Below, piece by piece: positions 1-6,214 of a DNA stretch of 8,755 nt; within the stretch, counting starts at the first letter, position 1; every line of letters starts with the position of its first letter. Source of the stretch: Bacillota bacterium. Its GTDB lineage: Bacteria > Bacillota > Clostridia > Oscillospirales > Oscillospiraceae. Location of the stretch: the NCBI GenBank assembly GCA_029268085.1, contig JAJUHD010000107.1, positions 1 through 8,755 on the forward strand, written 5' to 3'. The notes beneath the pieces are model-generated. The model searched no databases, was not told where the DNA came from, and was given only the letters and a program-made list of their open reading frames with translations. Position numbers and translations under genes: made by a program.

Positions 1-1
1 C

Positions 2-475
2 ATTGCCCCCATAGGGACTCCCGTAAAAGATGTCTTTGATTTCTGCGGCGGCTTCAAATCGGAGCCGAAAAAGGTGCTTTACGGCGGACCGATGATGGGC
101 ATTGCCGTTCCCGACCTGGACGCACCCATACTCAAAAATACGAACGCCATCCTCGCTTTTGATGAAAAGGACGCTGTTCTTCCGAAGGAGTCCGCGTGCA
201 TCAAGTGCGGACGCTGCGTTGCGCGCTGCCCGCTGAACCTTTCGCCGACCGATATCGAAACGGCGTTCCGTCTTAAAAAGCCCGAGGATCTGGAAGTGCT
301 GAAGGTCAACCTCTGCATGGAATGCGGCTGCTGCGCCTATGTGTGCCCCGCAAACCGCCCGCTTGTTCAGGTCAACAAGCTTGCAAAAGTGATGCTTCGC
401 GACTATCAGGCGGCGCAGAAGGCGGCTCAGGAAATGCTGAAAGCGAAGGAAGCAAAGAAGGAGGAGAAAAAATGA
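2..475 (+). CDS. rnfC: RnfC, electron transport complex subunit C (3' part only)
   Basis: C-terminal 157 residues of RnfC, the peripheral Rnf subunit thought to carry the NADH/FMN site and to pass electrons through its Fe-S clusters. The frame is open from base 2, so the gene begins outside the window. The fragment starts in the RnfC core (GTPVKDVF, CGGF and GGPMMGIA, typical of the family). It then shows two 4Fe-4S ferredoxin motifs: CIKCGRCVARCP at fragment residues 66-77 and CMECGCCAYVCP at 105-116. A short Lys/Ala/Glu-rich tail follows, far shorter than the long alanine-rich extension of gammaproteobacterial RnfC. A GTG at 74 could look like a start, but it lies inside the conserved domain and is not one. 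The TGA stop overlaps the rnfD ATG by four bases, showing translational coupling. RnfC being first in the set matches the clostridial order C-D-G-E-A-B. Confidence 0.95.
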   Translation: MAPIGTPVKDVFDFCGGFKSEPKKVLYGGPMMGIAVPDLDAPILKNTNAILAFDEKDAVLPKESACIKCGRCVARCPLNLSPTDIETAFRLKKPEDLEVLKVNLCMECGCCAYVCPANRPLVQVNKLAKVMLRDYQAAQKAAQEMLKAKEAKKEEKK

Positions 476-1401
476 ACAATATGAAGGTATCCGTTTCTCC
501 TCATATCAAGGACAAAACGAGCACCGCGACCATAATGCGCGACGTGCTCATAGCGCTCGGGCCCGCGCTCATTGCATCGGTTATTATTTTCGGAGCGCGA
601 GCTCTCCTCGTCACAGCGGTCTGCGTAGCTTTCGCAGTGGGCGGTGAGTGGGTCTTCGAAAAGATCGTCAAGAAACCTAGCACCATAGGCGACCTTTCGG
701 CAGCCGTTACCGGTGTTTTGCTCGCTTTCAACCTGCCCGTCGGCATACCGCTCTGGCAGGCGGCGCTTGGAAGCCTTATAGCGATCATCATCGTAAAGCA
801 GCTCTTCGGCGGCCTCGGGCAGAACTTCGCAAACCCCGCGATCACCGCGCGCATCATCATGCTGCTTGCGTTTTCAAGCACAATGACCACTTGGGTAATC
901 CCCGATGCCGTATCGACTGCGACTCCGCTCGTAATCCTTAAGGGAGCGGAAGGCGGCGGCACGCTTCCCACAATTGCAAACATGTTCCTCGGAGTTCGCG
1001 GCGGCTGTCTCGGCGAAACCAGCGCGGTCGCTCTGCTGATCGGCGGAGCCTATCTCCTAATTCGCCGCGTCATATCATGGCATACCCCGGTCGCGTTCAT
1101 AGGAACGGTCTTTTTGTTCACGCTCCTTGTCAAAGGGAATGTTGATTACTCCGTTTATCAGGTGCTCTCCGGCGGACTTCTGATCGGCGCGTTTTTCATG
1201 GCGACCGACTATTCCACGACACCCAATACGGATTGGGGGCGCATCGTTTTCGGCATCGGCTGCGGCCTTATCACAGTGCTCATCCGTGTCTGGGGCAATT
1301 ACCCCGAGGGCGTATCGTTCTCGATACTGCTGATGAACATCCTTACGCCCTACATTTCCAAGGCTACGCGCAAAAAACCGCTGGGAGGTGTTAAAGCATG
1401 A
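472..1401 (+). CDS. rnfD: RnfD, flavinylated integral membrane subunit of the Rnf complex
   Basis: 309 residues, the usual size for RnfD, with many hydrophobic helices. RnfD/NqrB-family subunits carry a covalently bound FMN on the outer face and help drive ion transport. The flavinylation motif D-x-x-S-T-A-T is visible at residues 145-151 (DAVSTAT), which makes T151 the expected FMN-threonine. Other family marks are GGLGQNFANPA (113-123), GETSA (181-185) and ATDYSTTP (244-251). The frame stays open upstream to 322, but ATG 472 is chosen. It follows AGGAGG (459-464) with seven bases of spacing, gives the normal N-terminus, and overlaps the rnfC stop as ATGA. The stop overlaps the rnfG start the same way. 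FMN attachment needs an ApbE-type transferase, which is not encoded in this window. Confidence 0.96.
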   Translation: MNNMKVSVSPHIKDKTSTATIMRDVLIALGPALIASVIIFGARALLVTAVCVAFAVGGEWVFEKIVKKPSTIGDLSAAVTGVLLAFNLPVGIPLWQAALGSLIAIIIVKQLFGGLGQNFANPAITARIIMLLAFSSTMTTWVIPDAVSTATPLVILKGAEGGGTLPTIANMFLGVRGGCLGETSAVALLIGGAYLLIRRVISWHTPVAFIGTVFLFTLLVKGNVDYSVYQVLSGGLLIGAFFMATDYSTTPNTDWGRIVFGIGCGLITVLIRVWGNYPEGVSFSILLMNILTPYISKATRKKPLGGVKA

Positions 1402-1928
1402 ATAGCGTCGGAAAGGATTTTGTAAAACCCATTTTGGTTCTGACCCTTATCTGCCTATTCATTTCTGCGGCGCTTGCTTTTACGAACCAGAAAACGGCTC
1501 CGATCATCGAACAGGCGGAACGGACAAAAGCGGAGGAAGCTCGAAAGGAAGTACTTCCCGATGCGGACTCATTTACGCTTATGGAGCTTTCGGATATTCC
1601 ATCCGCTGTCACCGAAGCCTATAAAGCCGATAACGGAGCGGGCTATGTGTTTATGCTCACGGCAAAGGGCTACGGAGGTGACATGAAGCTCATCTGCGGC
1701 ATTGACAAGGAAGGGAAGATTACGGCATGCAGAACCTTGTCTCAGTCGGAAACTCAGGGCCTCGGAACAAAAACGACCGAACCTGAGTTCAGAAATCAGT
1801 TTAACGGCAAGGATTCCGCACTTTCGGGCGTTGAAACGATTTCGGGCGCTACCATATCGTCAAAGGCGTATATTGGCGCAATAAAAGACGCTTTTACGGC
1901 TTATGAAGCGGCAAAGGGGGCGGAATAA
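1398..1928 (+). CDS. rnfG: RnfG, FMN-binding subunit of the Rnf complex
   Basis: 176 residues. One N-terminal membrane helix (about 11-29) anchors an extracytoplasmic FMN-binding domain. RnfG relays electrons through a covalently attached FMN. The attachment motif SGAT is at residues 149-152, so T152 is the predicted FMN-threonine. The family signature SETQGLGTK (117-125) precedes it. The position three residues before the motif serine, usually Asp in the consensus Dxx(S/T)GAT, is Glu146 here, a conservative change. The ATG start sits nine bases after GGAGG (1384-1388) and overlaps the rnfD stop by four bases. The gene ends directly at the rnfE start with no gap. The helix plus SGAT motif and the rnf context make the assignment secure. 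Confidence 0.95.
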   Translation: MNSVGKDFVKPILVLTLICLFISAALAFTNQKTAPIIEQAERTKAEEARKEVLPDADSFTLMELSDIPSAVTEAYKADNGAGYVFMLTAKGYGGDMKLICGIDKEGKITACRTLSQSETQGLGTKTTEPEFRNQFNGKDSALSGVETISGATISSKAYIGAIKDAFTAYEAAKGAE

Positions 1929-2615
1929 ATGAAAAAATTTAGTATTCTCTTAAAAGGACTTGTTAAGGAAAACCCCGTCCTTGTACTCGTTCTGGGTACC
2001 TGCCCGACACTTGCTATCTCAACACAAGCATCCAACGCTATTGGTATGGGCCTTGCGGCGACAGCGGTTCTGCTATGCTCCAATATCGCGATCTCCGCTC
2101 TGCGCAAGGTGATACCGGACAAAGTGCGCATTCCCTGCTATATAGTTCTGATTGCGGGCTTCGTCACGATTGTGCAGATGCTCGTCAAGGCCTTTGCGCC
2201 GGCGCTCAATGAGAGCCTCGGCATATACCTGCCGCTCATCGTCGTCAACTGCATTATTCTCGGCCGTGCGGAGATGTTCGCAAATAAAAACACCGTAATT
2301 GATTCCGCACTGGACGGAATCGGTATGGGTCTAGGCTTTACGCTTGCTCTGTTTGTGATGGCAACGATACGCGAAATACTTGGAAGCGGAACCTGGATGG
2401 GTATGGAAATCCCCTTCTTTATTGACCACAATATTTCAATCATGACCCTTGCTCCGGGCGGCTTCTTCGTTTTCGGCTGTCTGATAGCGCTTGTTAACAA
2501 GATCAGCAAGGGTAAAGCTATAAAAAAGGACGACTTCGGCTGTGCGGGCTGCCCCTCTGCGGCTGCCTGCGGAAAGCTGAAAAGCCCAGAGAGCGGAAAG
2601 GAGAGTGAAGCCTGA
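1929..2615 (+). CDS. rnfE: RnfE, integral membrane subunit of the Rnf complex, with a Cys-rich C-terminal tail
   Basis: 228 residues, polytopic, of the RnfE/NqrD family. RnfE pairs with its inverted-topology paralogue RnfA. Two half-membrane cysteine motifs, LGTCPTLA (C25) and VVNCIILGRAE (C108), match the conserved cysteines that, with those of RnfA, hold an intramembrane iron-sulfur centre in Rnf/Nqr complexes. After the last helix (about 178-190) comes a polar tail with FGCAGCPSAAAC: cysteines 205, 208 and 214 in a CxxCx5C arrangement. This tail is not part of the membrane core and its role is unknown to me. The ATG follows the rnfG stop with zero gap and has only a weak purine-rich ribosome site, AAAGGGGG, suggesting coupled translation. 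The TGA overlaps the rnfA ATG by one base. Confidence 0.94.
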   Translation: MKKFSILLKGLVKENPVLVLVLGTCPTLAISTQASNAIGMGLAATAVLLCSNIAISALRKVIPDKVRIPCYIVLIAGFVTIVQMLVKAFAPALNESLGIYLPLIVVNCIILGRAEMFANKNTVIDSALDGIGMGLGFTLALFVMATIREILGSGTWMGMEIPFFIDHNISIMTLAPGGFFVFGCLIALVNKISKGKAIKKDDFGCAGCPSAAACGKLKSPESGKESEA

Positions 2616-3229
2616 TGGATGGACTGCTGCATTTTGATTTCAGGGGTCTTGTAATTATCCTGATGTCTGCGGTTTTCGTAAACAACTATGTTCTGCAGAA
2701 GTTCCTGGGTATTTGCCCGTTCCTCGGTGTTTCCAAAAAGCTCGACCAGGCGACCGGTATGAGCATCGCCGTAATCTTCGTCATGCTGCTTGCAACCGCC
2801 GTAACATGGCCTATACAGTATTATCTGCTGAATCCCAGAGGCTTGGGCTATATGCAGACAATAGTTTTTATTCTCGTCATTGCGGCGCTCGTTCAGCTTG
2901 TCGAGATCATCCTTAAAAAATATATTCCGTCGCTGCATGCGGCTCTGGGCGTTTATCTGCCGCTTATTACAACCAACTGCGCGGTACTGGGCGTTACGAT
3001 CCTGAACATCGACTCAAACTATGATTTTCTCGCTTCGATGGTCAATTCCTTTGGCTCAGGCCTTGGCTTTTTCCTTGCAATGGTGCTGTTTTCGGGCGTC
3101 CGTTCCCGCATGGAGGGCGGAGATACACCCGAGGCGTTTAAGGGACTCCCAATTACACTTGTTGCGGCGTCTATCGTTTCGGTATCCTTCTTCGGCTTTG
3201 CCGGAGTTATCGAGCATCTGTTCTCGTAA
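2615..3229 (+). CDS. rnfA: RnfA, integral membrane subunit of the Rnf complex
   Basis: 204 residues, close to the usual RnfA length, with about six predicted hydrophobic helices. Family motifs are NNYVLQKFLGICPFLGVSKK (23-42, with C34) and LGVYLPLITTNCAVLG (111-126, with C122). These two cysteines, with the equivalent pair in RnfE, are the known ligands of the intramembrane iron-sulfur centre that passes electrons across the membrane. The NNYVL segment and the even spread of helices separate it from RnfE. The start overlaps the rnfE stop by one base, and AAAGGAG (2597-2603) lies 11 bases upstream. The gene is intact and carries nothing beyond the family core. Confidence 0.96.
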   Translation: MDGLLHFDFRGLVIILMSAVFVNNYVLQKFLGICPFLGVSKKLDQATGMSIAVIFVMLLATAVTWPIQYYLLNPRGLGYMQTIVFILVIAALVQLVEIILKKYIPSLHAALGVYLPLITTNCAVLGVTILNIDSNYDFLASMVNSFGSGLGFFLAMVLFSGVRSRMEGGDTPEAFKGLPITLVAASIVSVSFFGFAGVIEHLFS

Positions 3230-3241
3230 GGAGGTATACGA

Positions 3242-4066
3242 ATGGACGGAATATTAATTGCAATAGTTTCAGTTACCGTTATAGGCATAATCTGCGCGGT
3301 TATGCTTGCCATAGCCTCAAAGGTCATGGCGGTTAAGGAGGACGAGCGCTTTCCGGCGGTGCGCGAATGCCTGCCCGGCGCAAACTGCGGAGCCTGCGGC
3401 TATGCCGGCTGCGACGGCTACGCCCACGCTCTGATTGATGAGGAGGGCATTAAGACAAATCTCTGCGTCCCGGGCGGCGACTCGGTTGCAAAAAAGCTAT
3501 CCGATGTGCTCGGCGTTGCTTTTGAGGACGTAGTGGAGCAGGTGGCCGTGATAAAGTGCAGAGGCGACTGCACCGTAACATCGGAAAAGATGGATTATCA
3601 GGGTATCGAGAGTTGCAAGGCCGCGAAGCTCCTATTTGGCGGAAGCGGAAAGTGTACCTTTGGCTGCATGGGCCTCGGCGACTGCGCTAAGGTCTGCCCG
3701 CAGAACGCAATCTGCATTGAAAACGGCATCGCGCATATCAACACCCGCCTCTGCGTCGGCTGCGGAATATGCGCCTCGGCCTGTCCGAATAAGCTCATCA
3801 GCATTATGCCCGATGTTGAAAAAATGCTTGTAACCTGCAGCAACACCGAGAAGGGCGCGGTCACGAGAAAAGAGTGCGGCCGCGGCTGCATTGCCTGCAA
3901 AAAGTGCGAAAAGGAATGTCCGGCGGGCGCTATAACAGTCATTGACAACCTCGCGCAAATCGATTACGATAAGTGCACGGACTGCGGCCACTGTGCGGAG
4001 GTTTGCCCTGTCGGCTGTATTGTTAAGAGCGATTTCGGCGGCAAACATCATGTGAATCAGGAATAA
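3242..4066 (+). CDS. rnfB: RnfB, multi-cluster ferredoxin-oxidising subunit of the Rnf complex
   Basis: 274 residues. RnfB is the expected entry point for electrons from reduced ferredoxin. A single N-terminal helix (about 4-25) anchors it. An Fe4S domain follows, with C49, C52, C57 and C75 in GANCGACGYAGC plus a distal Cys. Four further ferredoxin-type motifs come next: C138/C142/C148/C152, C171/C174/C177/C181, C216/C219/C222/C226 and C245/C248/C251/C255. Five clusters in total exceed the three of the shorter proteobacterial RnfB (about 190 residues) and fit the longer clostridial and acetogen form. The start follows a strong AGGAGG (3229-3234) with seven bases of spacing, the best ribosome site in the set, which may raise RnfB output. 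It is the last rnf gene, and a hairpin follows the stop. Confidence 0.96.
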   Translation: MDGILIAIVSVTVIGIICAVMLAIASKVMAVKEDERFPAVRECLPGANCGACGYAGCDGYAHALIDEEGIKTNLCVPGGDSVAKKLSDVLGVAFEDVVEQVAVIKCRGDCTVTSEKMDYQGIESCKAAKLLFGGSGKCTFGCMGLGDCAKVCPQNAICIENGIAHINTRLCVGCGICASACPNKLISIMPDVEKMLVTCSNTEKGAVTRKECGRGCIACKKCEKECPAGAITVIDNLAQIDYDKCTDCGHCAEVCPVGCIVKSDFGGKHHVNQE

Positions 4067-4072
4067 ATAAAC

Positions 4073-4105
4073 AATGAAGCTCCGTTAAAAGCGGAGCTTC
4101 ATTTT
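4073..4105 (+). terminator. Hairpin with T run after rnfB, a likely (perhaps partial) terminator
   Basis: A perfect 12-bp inverted repeat (AATGAAGCTCCG, 4073-4084, and its complement, 4092-4103) surrounds a 7-base loop, and the T run continues to 4105. It begins seven bases after the rnfB stop. The T run is short (TTTT, two of them within the stem), so termination may be incomplete. The next gene starts only 19 bases downstream with no room for a promoter in between. Confidence 0.75.
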
Positions 4106-4124
4106 CGGAGAGGAGGGCGGCAAA

Positions 4125-4493
4125 ATGAAGAAGAGAAAAAACGATATTATACTTCTGGCTGCGATTCTTATCATTGCCGCCCTGATATGGTTTTTTGTCC
4201 GCACAACGCGGAGCGAGGGAGCCGTTGCCGTCGTCACTATAGACGGCGAAATCTTCGGTACCTATCCTCTGAACAAGAACGCGGAAATACGCATCGGTGA
4301 TGACGGGCATTACAACATTCTCGTCATAAAGGACGGAGCGGCTGAAATTACGGAGGCTTCTTGTCCGGACAAGCTGTGCGTCCATCAGGGTAAGGTCAAA
4401 TATGACGGGCAGAGCATAATTTGTCTGCCGAACAAGGTCGTCGTGGAGATTACGGGCGGCGAACAGTCGGAATACGATGCGGTGGCGAAATGA
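4125..4493 (+). CDS. NusG domain II-containing small membrane-anchored protein
   Basis: 122 residues. A basic N-terminus (KKRK) and one hydrophobic helix (about 8-25) precede a small beta-rich domain, so the domain is likely outside the membrane. The core motif is ASCPDKLCVHQGK (79-90) followed by IICLPNKVVV (98-107). This is the hallmark of the stand-alone NusG_II family, a domain named for resemblance to part of NusG and not evidence of a transcription role. Cys80, Cys85, His87 and Cys100 are the obvious candidates for a redox or metal site. The start has AGGAGG (4111-4116) eight bases upstream. The stop overlaps the next gene by four bases. In Firmicutes I recall this family beside rnf, apbE or Gx transporter genes, which suggests a part in extracytoplasmic flavin or redox maturation. 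That role is inference; no biochemical function is established. Confidence 0.85.
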   Translation: MKKRKNDIILLAAILIIAALIWFFVRTTRSEGAVAVVTIDGEIFGTYPLNKNAEIRIGDDGHYNILVIKDGAAEITEASCPDKLCVHQGKVKYDGQSIICLPNKVVVEITGGEQSEYDAVAK

Positions 4494-5023
4494 AGAAGAA
4501 ACAAACGGGAAAGAGAATAGCGGAATATGGGCTGCTCATTGCGCTTGCAATGGTTCTGGGCTATGTGGAAATGCTGATACCGTTTTCCGTTGCTGTACCC
4601 GGTGTGAAGCTGGGTCTTGCAAACATGGTTGTTGTTTTCGCGCTCTACAGGCTCGGGAAAACCGAGGCCTTCGTCATCTCGATACTGCGCGTGCTGCTCC
4701 TGACCTTTATGTTTGGCAACGCCTTCGCGCTTTTTTACAGCCTTTCGGGCGCAATTCTGAGCTTCGTTGTTATGCTGCTTTTTGCTAAAACGGGACGCTT
4801 CAGCACCGTAGGCGTCGGAATCGGCGGCGGAGTTTCACACAATATCGGACAGATACTCTGCGCGATGGTACTCCTCGGGACGAAGCAGATCGCATATTAT
4901 CTGCCGGTCCTGCTTGTTTCGGGAACAATAGCGGGAATCGCTATCGGCATCATAGCTGGCGTACTGATAAAACGTATTGATCCTGAAAGGAAGGCGAAAG
5001 GAGATAGAGGCTATGAGATATGA
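4490..5023 (+). CDS. Gx transporter family protein (Pfam Hpre_diP_synt_I type, ECF S-component-like)
   Basis: 177 residues with about five to six hydrophobic helices. Family motifs are VPGVKLGLANMVVVFALYR (36-54) and GGGVSHNIGQ (112-121). The family was once labelled heptaprenyl diphosphate synthase component I. It groups with substrate-binding S components of ECF vitamin transporters, so substrate uptake or delivery is more likely than prenyl synthesis. I cannot read the substrate from the sequence. A longer open frame reaches back to 4421, but ATG 4490 is preferred because it gives the normal MKKKQTGKRI N-terminus and an ATGA overlap with the preceding stop. The ribosome site there is poor, so translation is probably coupled. 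The partner NusG_II gene and adjacent rnf genes hint at flavin handling. No ECF ATPase or T component is present in the window. Confidence 0.82.
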   Translation: MKKKQTGKRIAEYGLLIALAMVLGYVEMLIPFSVAVPGVKLGLANMVVVFALYRLGKTEAFVISILRVLLLTFMFGNAFALFYSLSGAILSFVVMLLFAKTGRFSTVGVGIGGGVSHNIGQILCAMVLLGTKQIAYYLPVLLVSGTIAGIAIGIIAGVLIKRIDPERKAKGDRGYEI

Positions 5024-5885
5024 GGGCAGCGTTTATCGTCCTCCCAGCGAGGCCTATAGCCTTATAATACAGGCAACTATCGGATGCTCGCACAACGGCT
5101 GTACCTTCTGCCCGATGTACTGGGACAAGAAATTCAGAACGCGTTCCTTCGATGAGATCTATCGTGACCTTCGGGAGGCACGCAGAGAGCACCCGCATGT
5201 GCGGCGCATTTTCTTCGCGGACGGGGACGCTCTCTGCCTTGCGACAGATAAGCTCCTGCCTTTGCTCGAAGCGGTGAAGGCGCTTTTTCCCGAGTGCGAA
5301 CGAGTCGGCATTTACGGCAGGGCAGACAATATCAAAAGAAAAACGGACGACGAGCTGCTTAAGCTCAAAGAGGCCGGTCTTGGCATAATATATCTAGGCG
5401 CGGAATCCGGTTCGGCGGAGGTGCTTCGTCGGGTCAACAAGGGCGAAACGCCCGAGGATATGGTGACTGCGGTGCACCGAGCGGAAAATGCGGGTATACA
5501 GGTCTCGGTGACCTTTATTTCGGGTCTGGGCGGACGTGAGCTCATGGAGCAGCACGCCATTGAGACCGGAAGGATGATAGGCCGGATGGGCGCTTCCTAT
5601 GTCGGGCTCATGACGCTTATGATTGCGCCCGGATCATCTATCTCTGCGGATATCGCATCGGGAAAGTTCGAGCCGCTGAACTCGCGGGACATCATGAAGG
5701 AGCTGGAGCTTATCCTTATAAATGCCGATTGCAAAAAGGACTGTGTTATCCGCTCAAACCATGCCTCAAACAGGCTTGTTCTCAAAGGCGTGCTCCCGCA
5801 GGACAGGGACAGGCTTCTCGATCAGGTCCGCAGAGCGATGGAGGATGAAAAAATGCTGAGACCTGATAAGTTTCGAGGGTTCTGA
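5013..5885 (+). CDS. Radical SAM protein of unknown substrate, with CX4CX2C cluster motif
   Basis: 290 residues. The iron-sulfur motif is GCSHNGCTFCPMY (24-36), with C25, C30 and C33, giving CX4CX2C instead of the commonest CX3CX2C. I recall the CSHNxCTFCxMY pattern from a group of uncharacterised radical SAM proteins, so the spacing looks family-specific and not damaged. FFADGDALCL (from about residue 65), YGRADNIKRK, YLGAESGS and the late RSNHASNRLVLKG motif fit an MiaB/Elp3-like radical SAM barrel. No B12-binding, SPASM or TRAM domain is visible, so the substrate cannot be named. ATG 5013 is chosen over an upstream in-frame start at 4977. It has AAAGGAGA (4997-5004) eight bases before it and places the motif at the normal distance from the N-terminus. 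The gene overlaps the preceding one by 11 bases, so it is co-translated with the Gx gene. Confidence 0.85.
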   Translation: MRYEGSVYRPPSEAYSLIIQATIGCSHNGCTFCPMYWDKKFRTRSFDEIYRDLREARREHPHVRRIFFADGDALCLATDKLLPLLEAVKALFPECERVGIYGRADNIKRKTDDELLKLKEAGLGIIYLGAESGSAEVLRRVNKGETPEDMVTAVHRAENAGIQVSVTFISGLGGRELMEQHAIETGRMIGRMGASYVGLMTLMIAPGSSISADIASGKFEPLNSRDIMKELELILINADCKKDCVIRSNHASNRLVLKGVLPQDRDRLLDQVRRAMEDEKMLRPDKFRGF

Positions 5886-5900
5886 GCAAAACTGAAAAGA

Positions 5901-5935
5901 GCAAAAGGGAACGGCTTCCGGCCGTTCCCTTTTGC
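5901..5935 (+). terminator. Strong intrinsic terminator after the radical SAM gene
   Basis: A perfect 14-bp inverted repeat (GCAAAAGGGAACGG, 5901-5914, with its complement at 5922-5935) extends to 15 bp with C5915-G5921 around a 5-base loop. It starts 15 bases after the stop. The descending arm carries CCCTTTT. A T-rich flank also lies on the opposite strand, so it could act in both directions, though no minus-strand gene is seen nearby. Confidence 0.85.
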
Positions 5936-5947
5936 ATCGGAGAACAC

Positions 5948-6043
5948 ATGGTTAAGGAGTATAAGAAAAGTTTGATCCCATATTTAAAGTGTATCACTAT
6001 CTGCGGAACGCCGCAAGCCACCACGGGGGTTAGTTTTTTATAA
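5948..6043 (+). CDS. Possible 31-residue peptide ORF (or part of a dispersed repeat)
   Basis: ATG to TAA, 31 codons, preceded by GGAG (5939-5942) with five bases of spacing. The peptide has a basic start (MVKEYKKS), a hydrophobic middle with two cysteines (YLKCITICG) and ends TTGVSFL. It has no family I recognise. The opposite strand is open through the same stretch, so the open frame alone is weak evidence. A non-coding repeat or leader element explains the region equally well. It begins 12 bases after the terminator hairpin and would need its own promoter. Confidence 0.2.
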   Translation: MVKEYKKSLIPYLKCITICGTPQATTGVSFL

Positions 6044-6201
6044 AATAAAGAAAAAAGCAATTCCTTTCCGCTCACTCAAGGGAACAGTTTTTACAAGTAT
6101 TTTTAAATAATCTCTTTCTTATTGAAAATGAAAGTGTTATATGATGGATTAAAGGAAATACTATCACAGCAATATAGGGGAAAATCCATTTTGTTCTGGA
6201 A

Positions 6202-6205
6202 AGGA
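6202..6205 (+). promoter_or_regulatory. Ribosome binding site that decides the phosphoketolase start
   Basis: AGGA within GGAAAGGAA lies nine bases before ATG 6215. A nearer ATG at 6208 is only two bases away and out of frame, reaching a stop after four codons, so 6215 is the supported start. Confidence 0.6.
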
Positions 6206-6214
6206 ATATGACCG

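Larger units (their letters stand above)
5886..6214. other. AT-rich intergenic region and phosphoketolase leader
   Basis: This is the only stretch of more than 300 bases without a confident gene. It holds the terminator at 5901-5935, then a possible 31-codon ORF (5948-6043) that contains a small TGCGG/CCGCA hairpin (6002-6015), then about 170 bases of AT-rich sequence before the phosphoketolase. A promoter for that gene must lie here. The best -35-like hexamer I see is TTGAAA (6122-6127), but its -10 partner at normal spacing (TGGATT, 6145-6150) is poor, and TATGAT (6140-6145) lacks a spaced -35. I therefore do not assign a specific promoter. I recognise no riboswitch or tRNA. Confidence 0.6.

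Noticed and set aside
322..471. Upstream extension of the rnfD frame
   Set aside because: It overlaps the ferredoxin motifs of rnfC in another frame, and the normal RnfD N-terminus begins at ATG 472 with a good ribosome site.
2138..2938. 266-codon open frame on the minus strand
   Set aside because: It is antisense to rnfE and rnfA, has no recognisable domain, and crosses both gene ends.
4421..4489. Upstream extension of the Gx transporter frame
   Set aside because: It would overlap the conserved end of the NusG_II protein. The ATGA overlap start at 4490 gives a typical N-terminus.
5972..6000. TTGATC and CACTAT as a promoter pair
   Set aside because: Spacing is 17 bases but the -10 match is poor, and the pair lies inside the possible small ORF or repeat.
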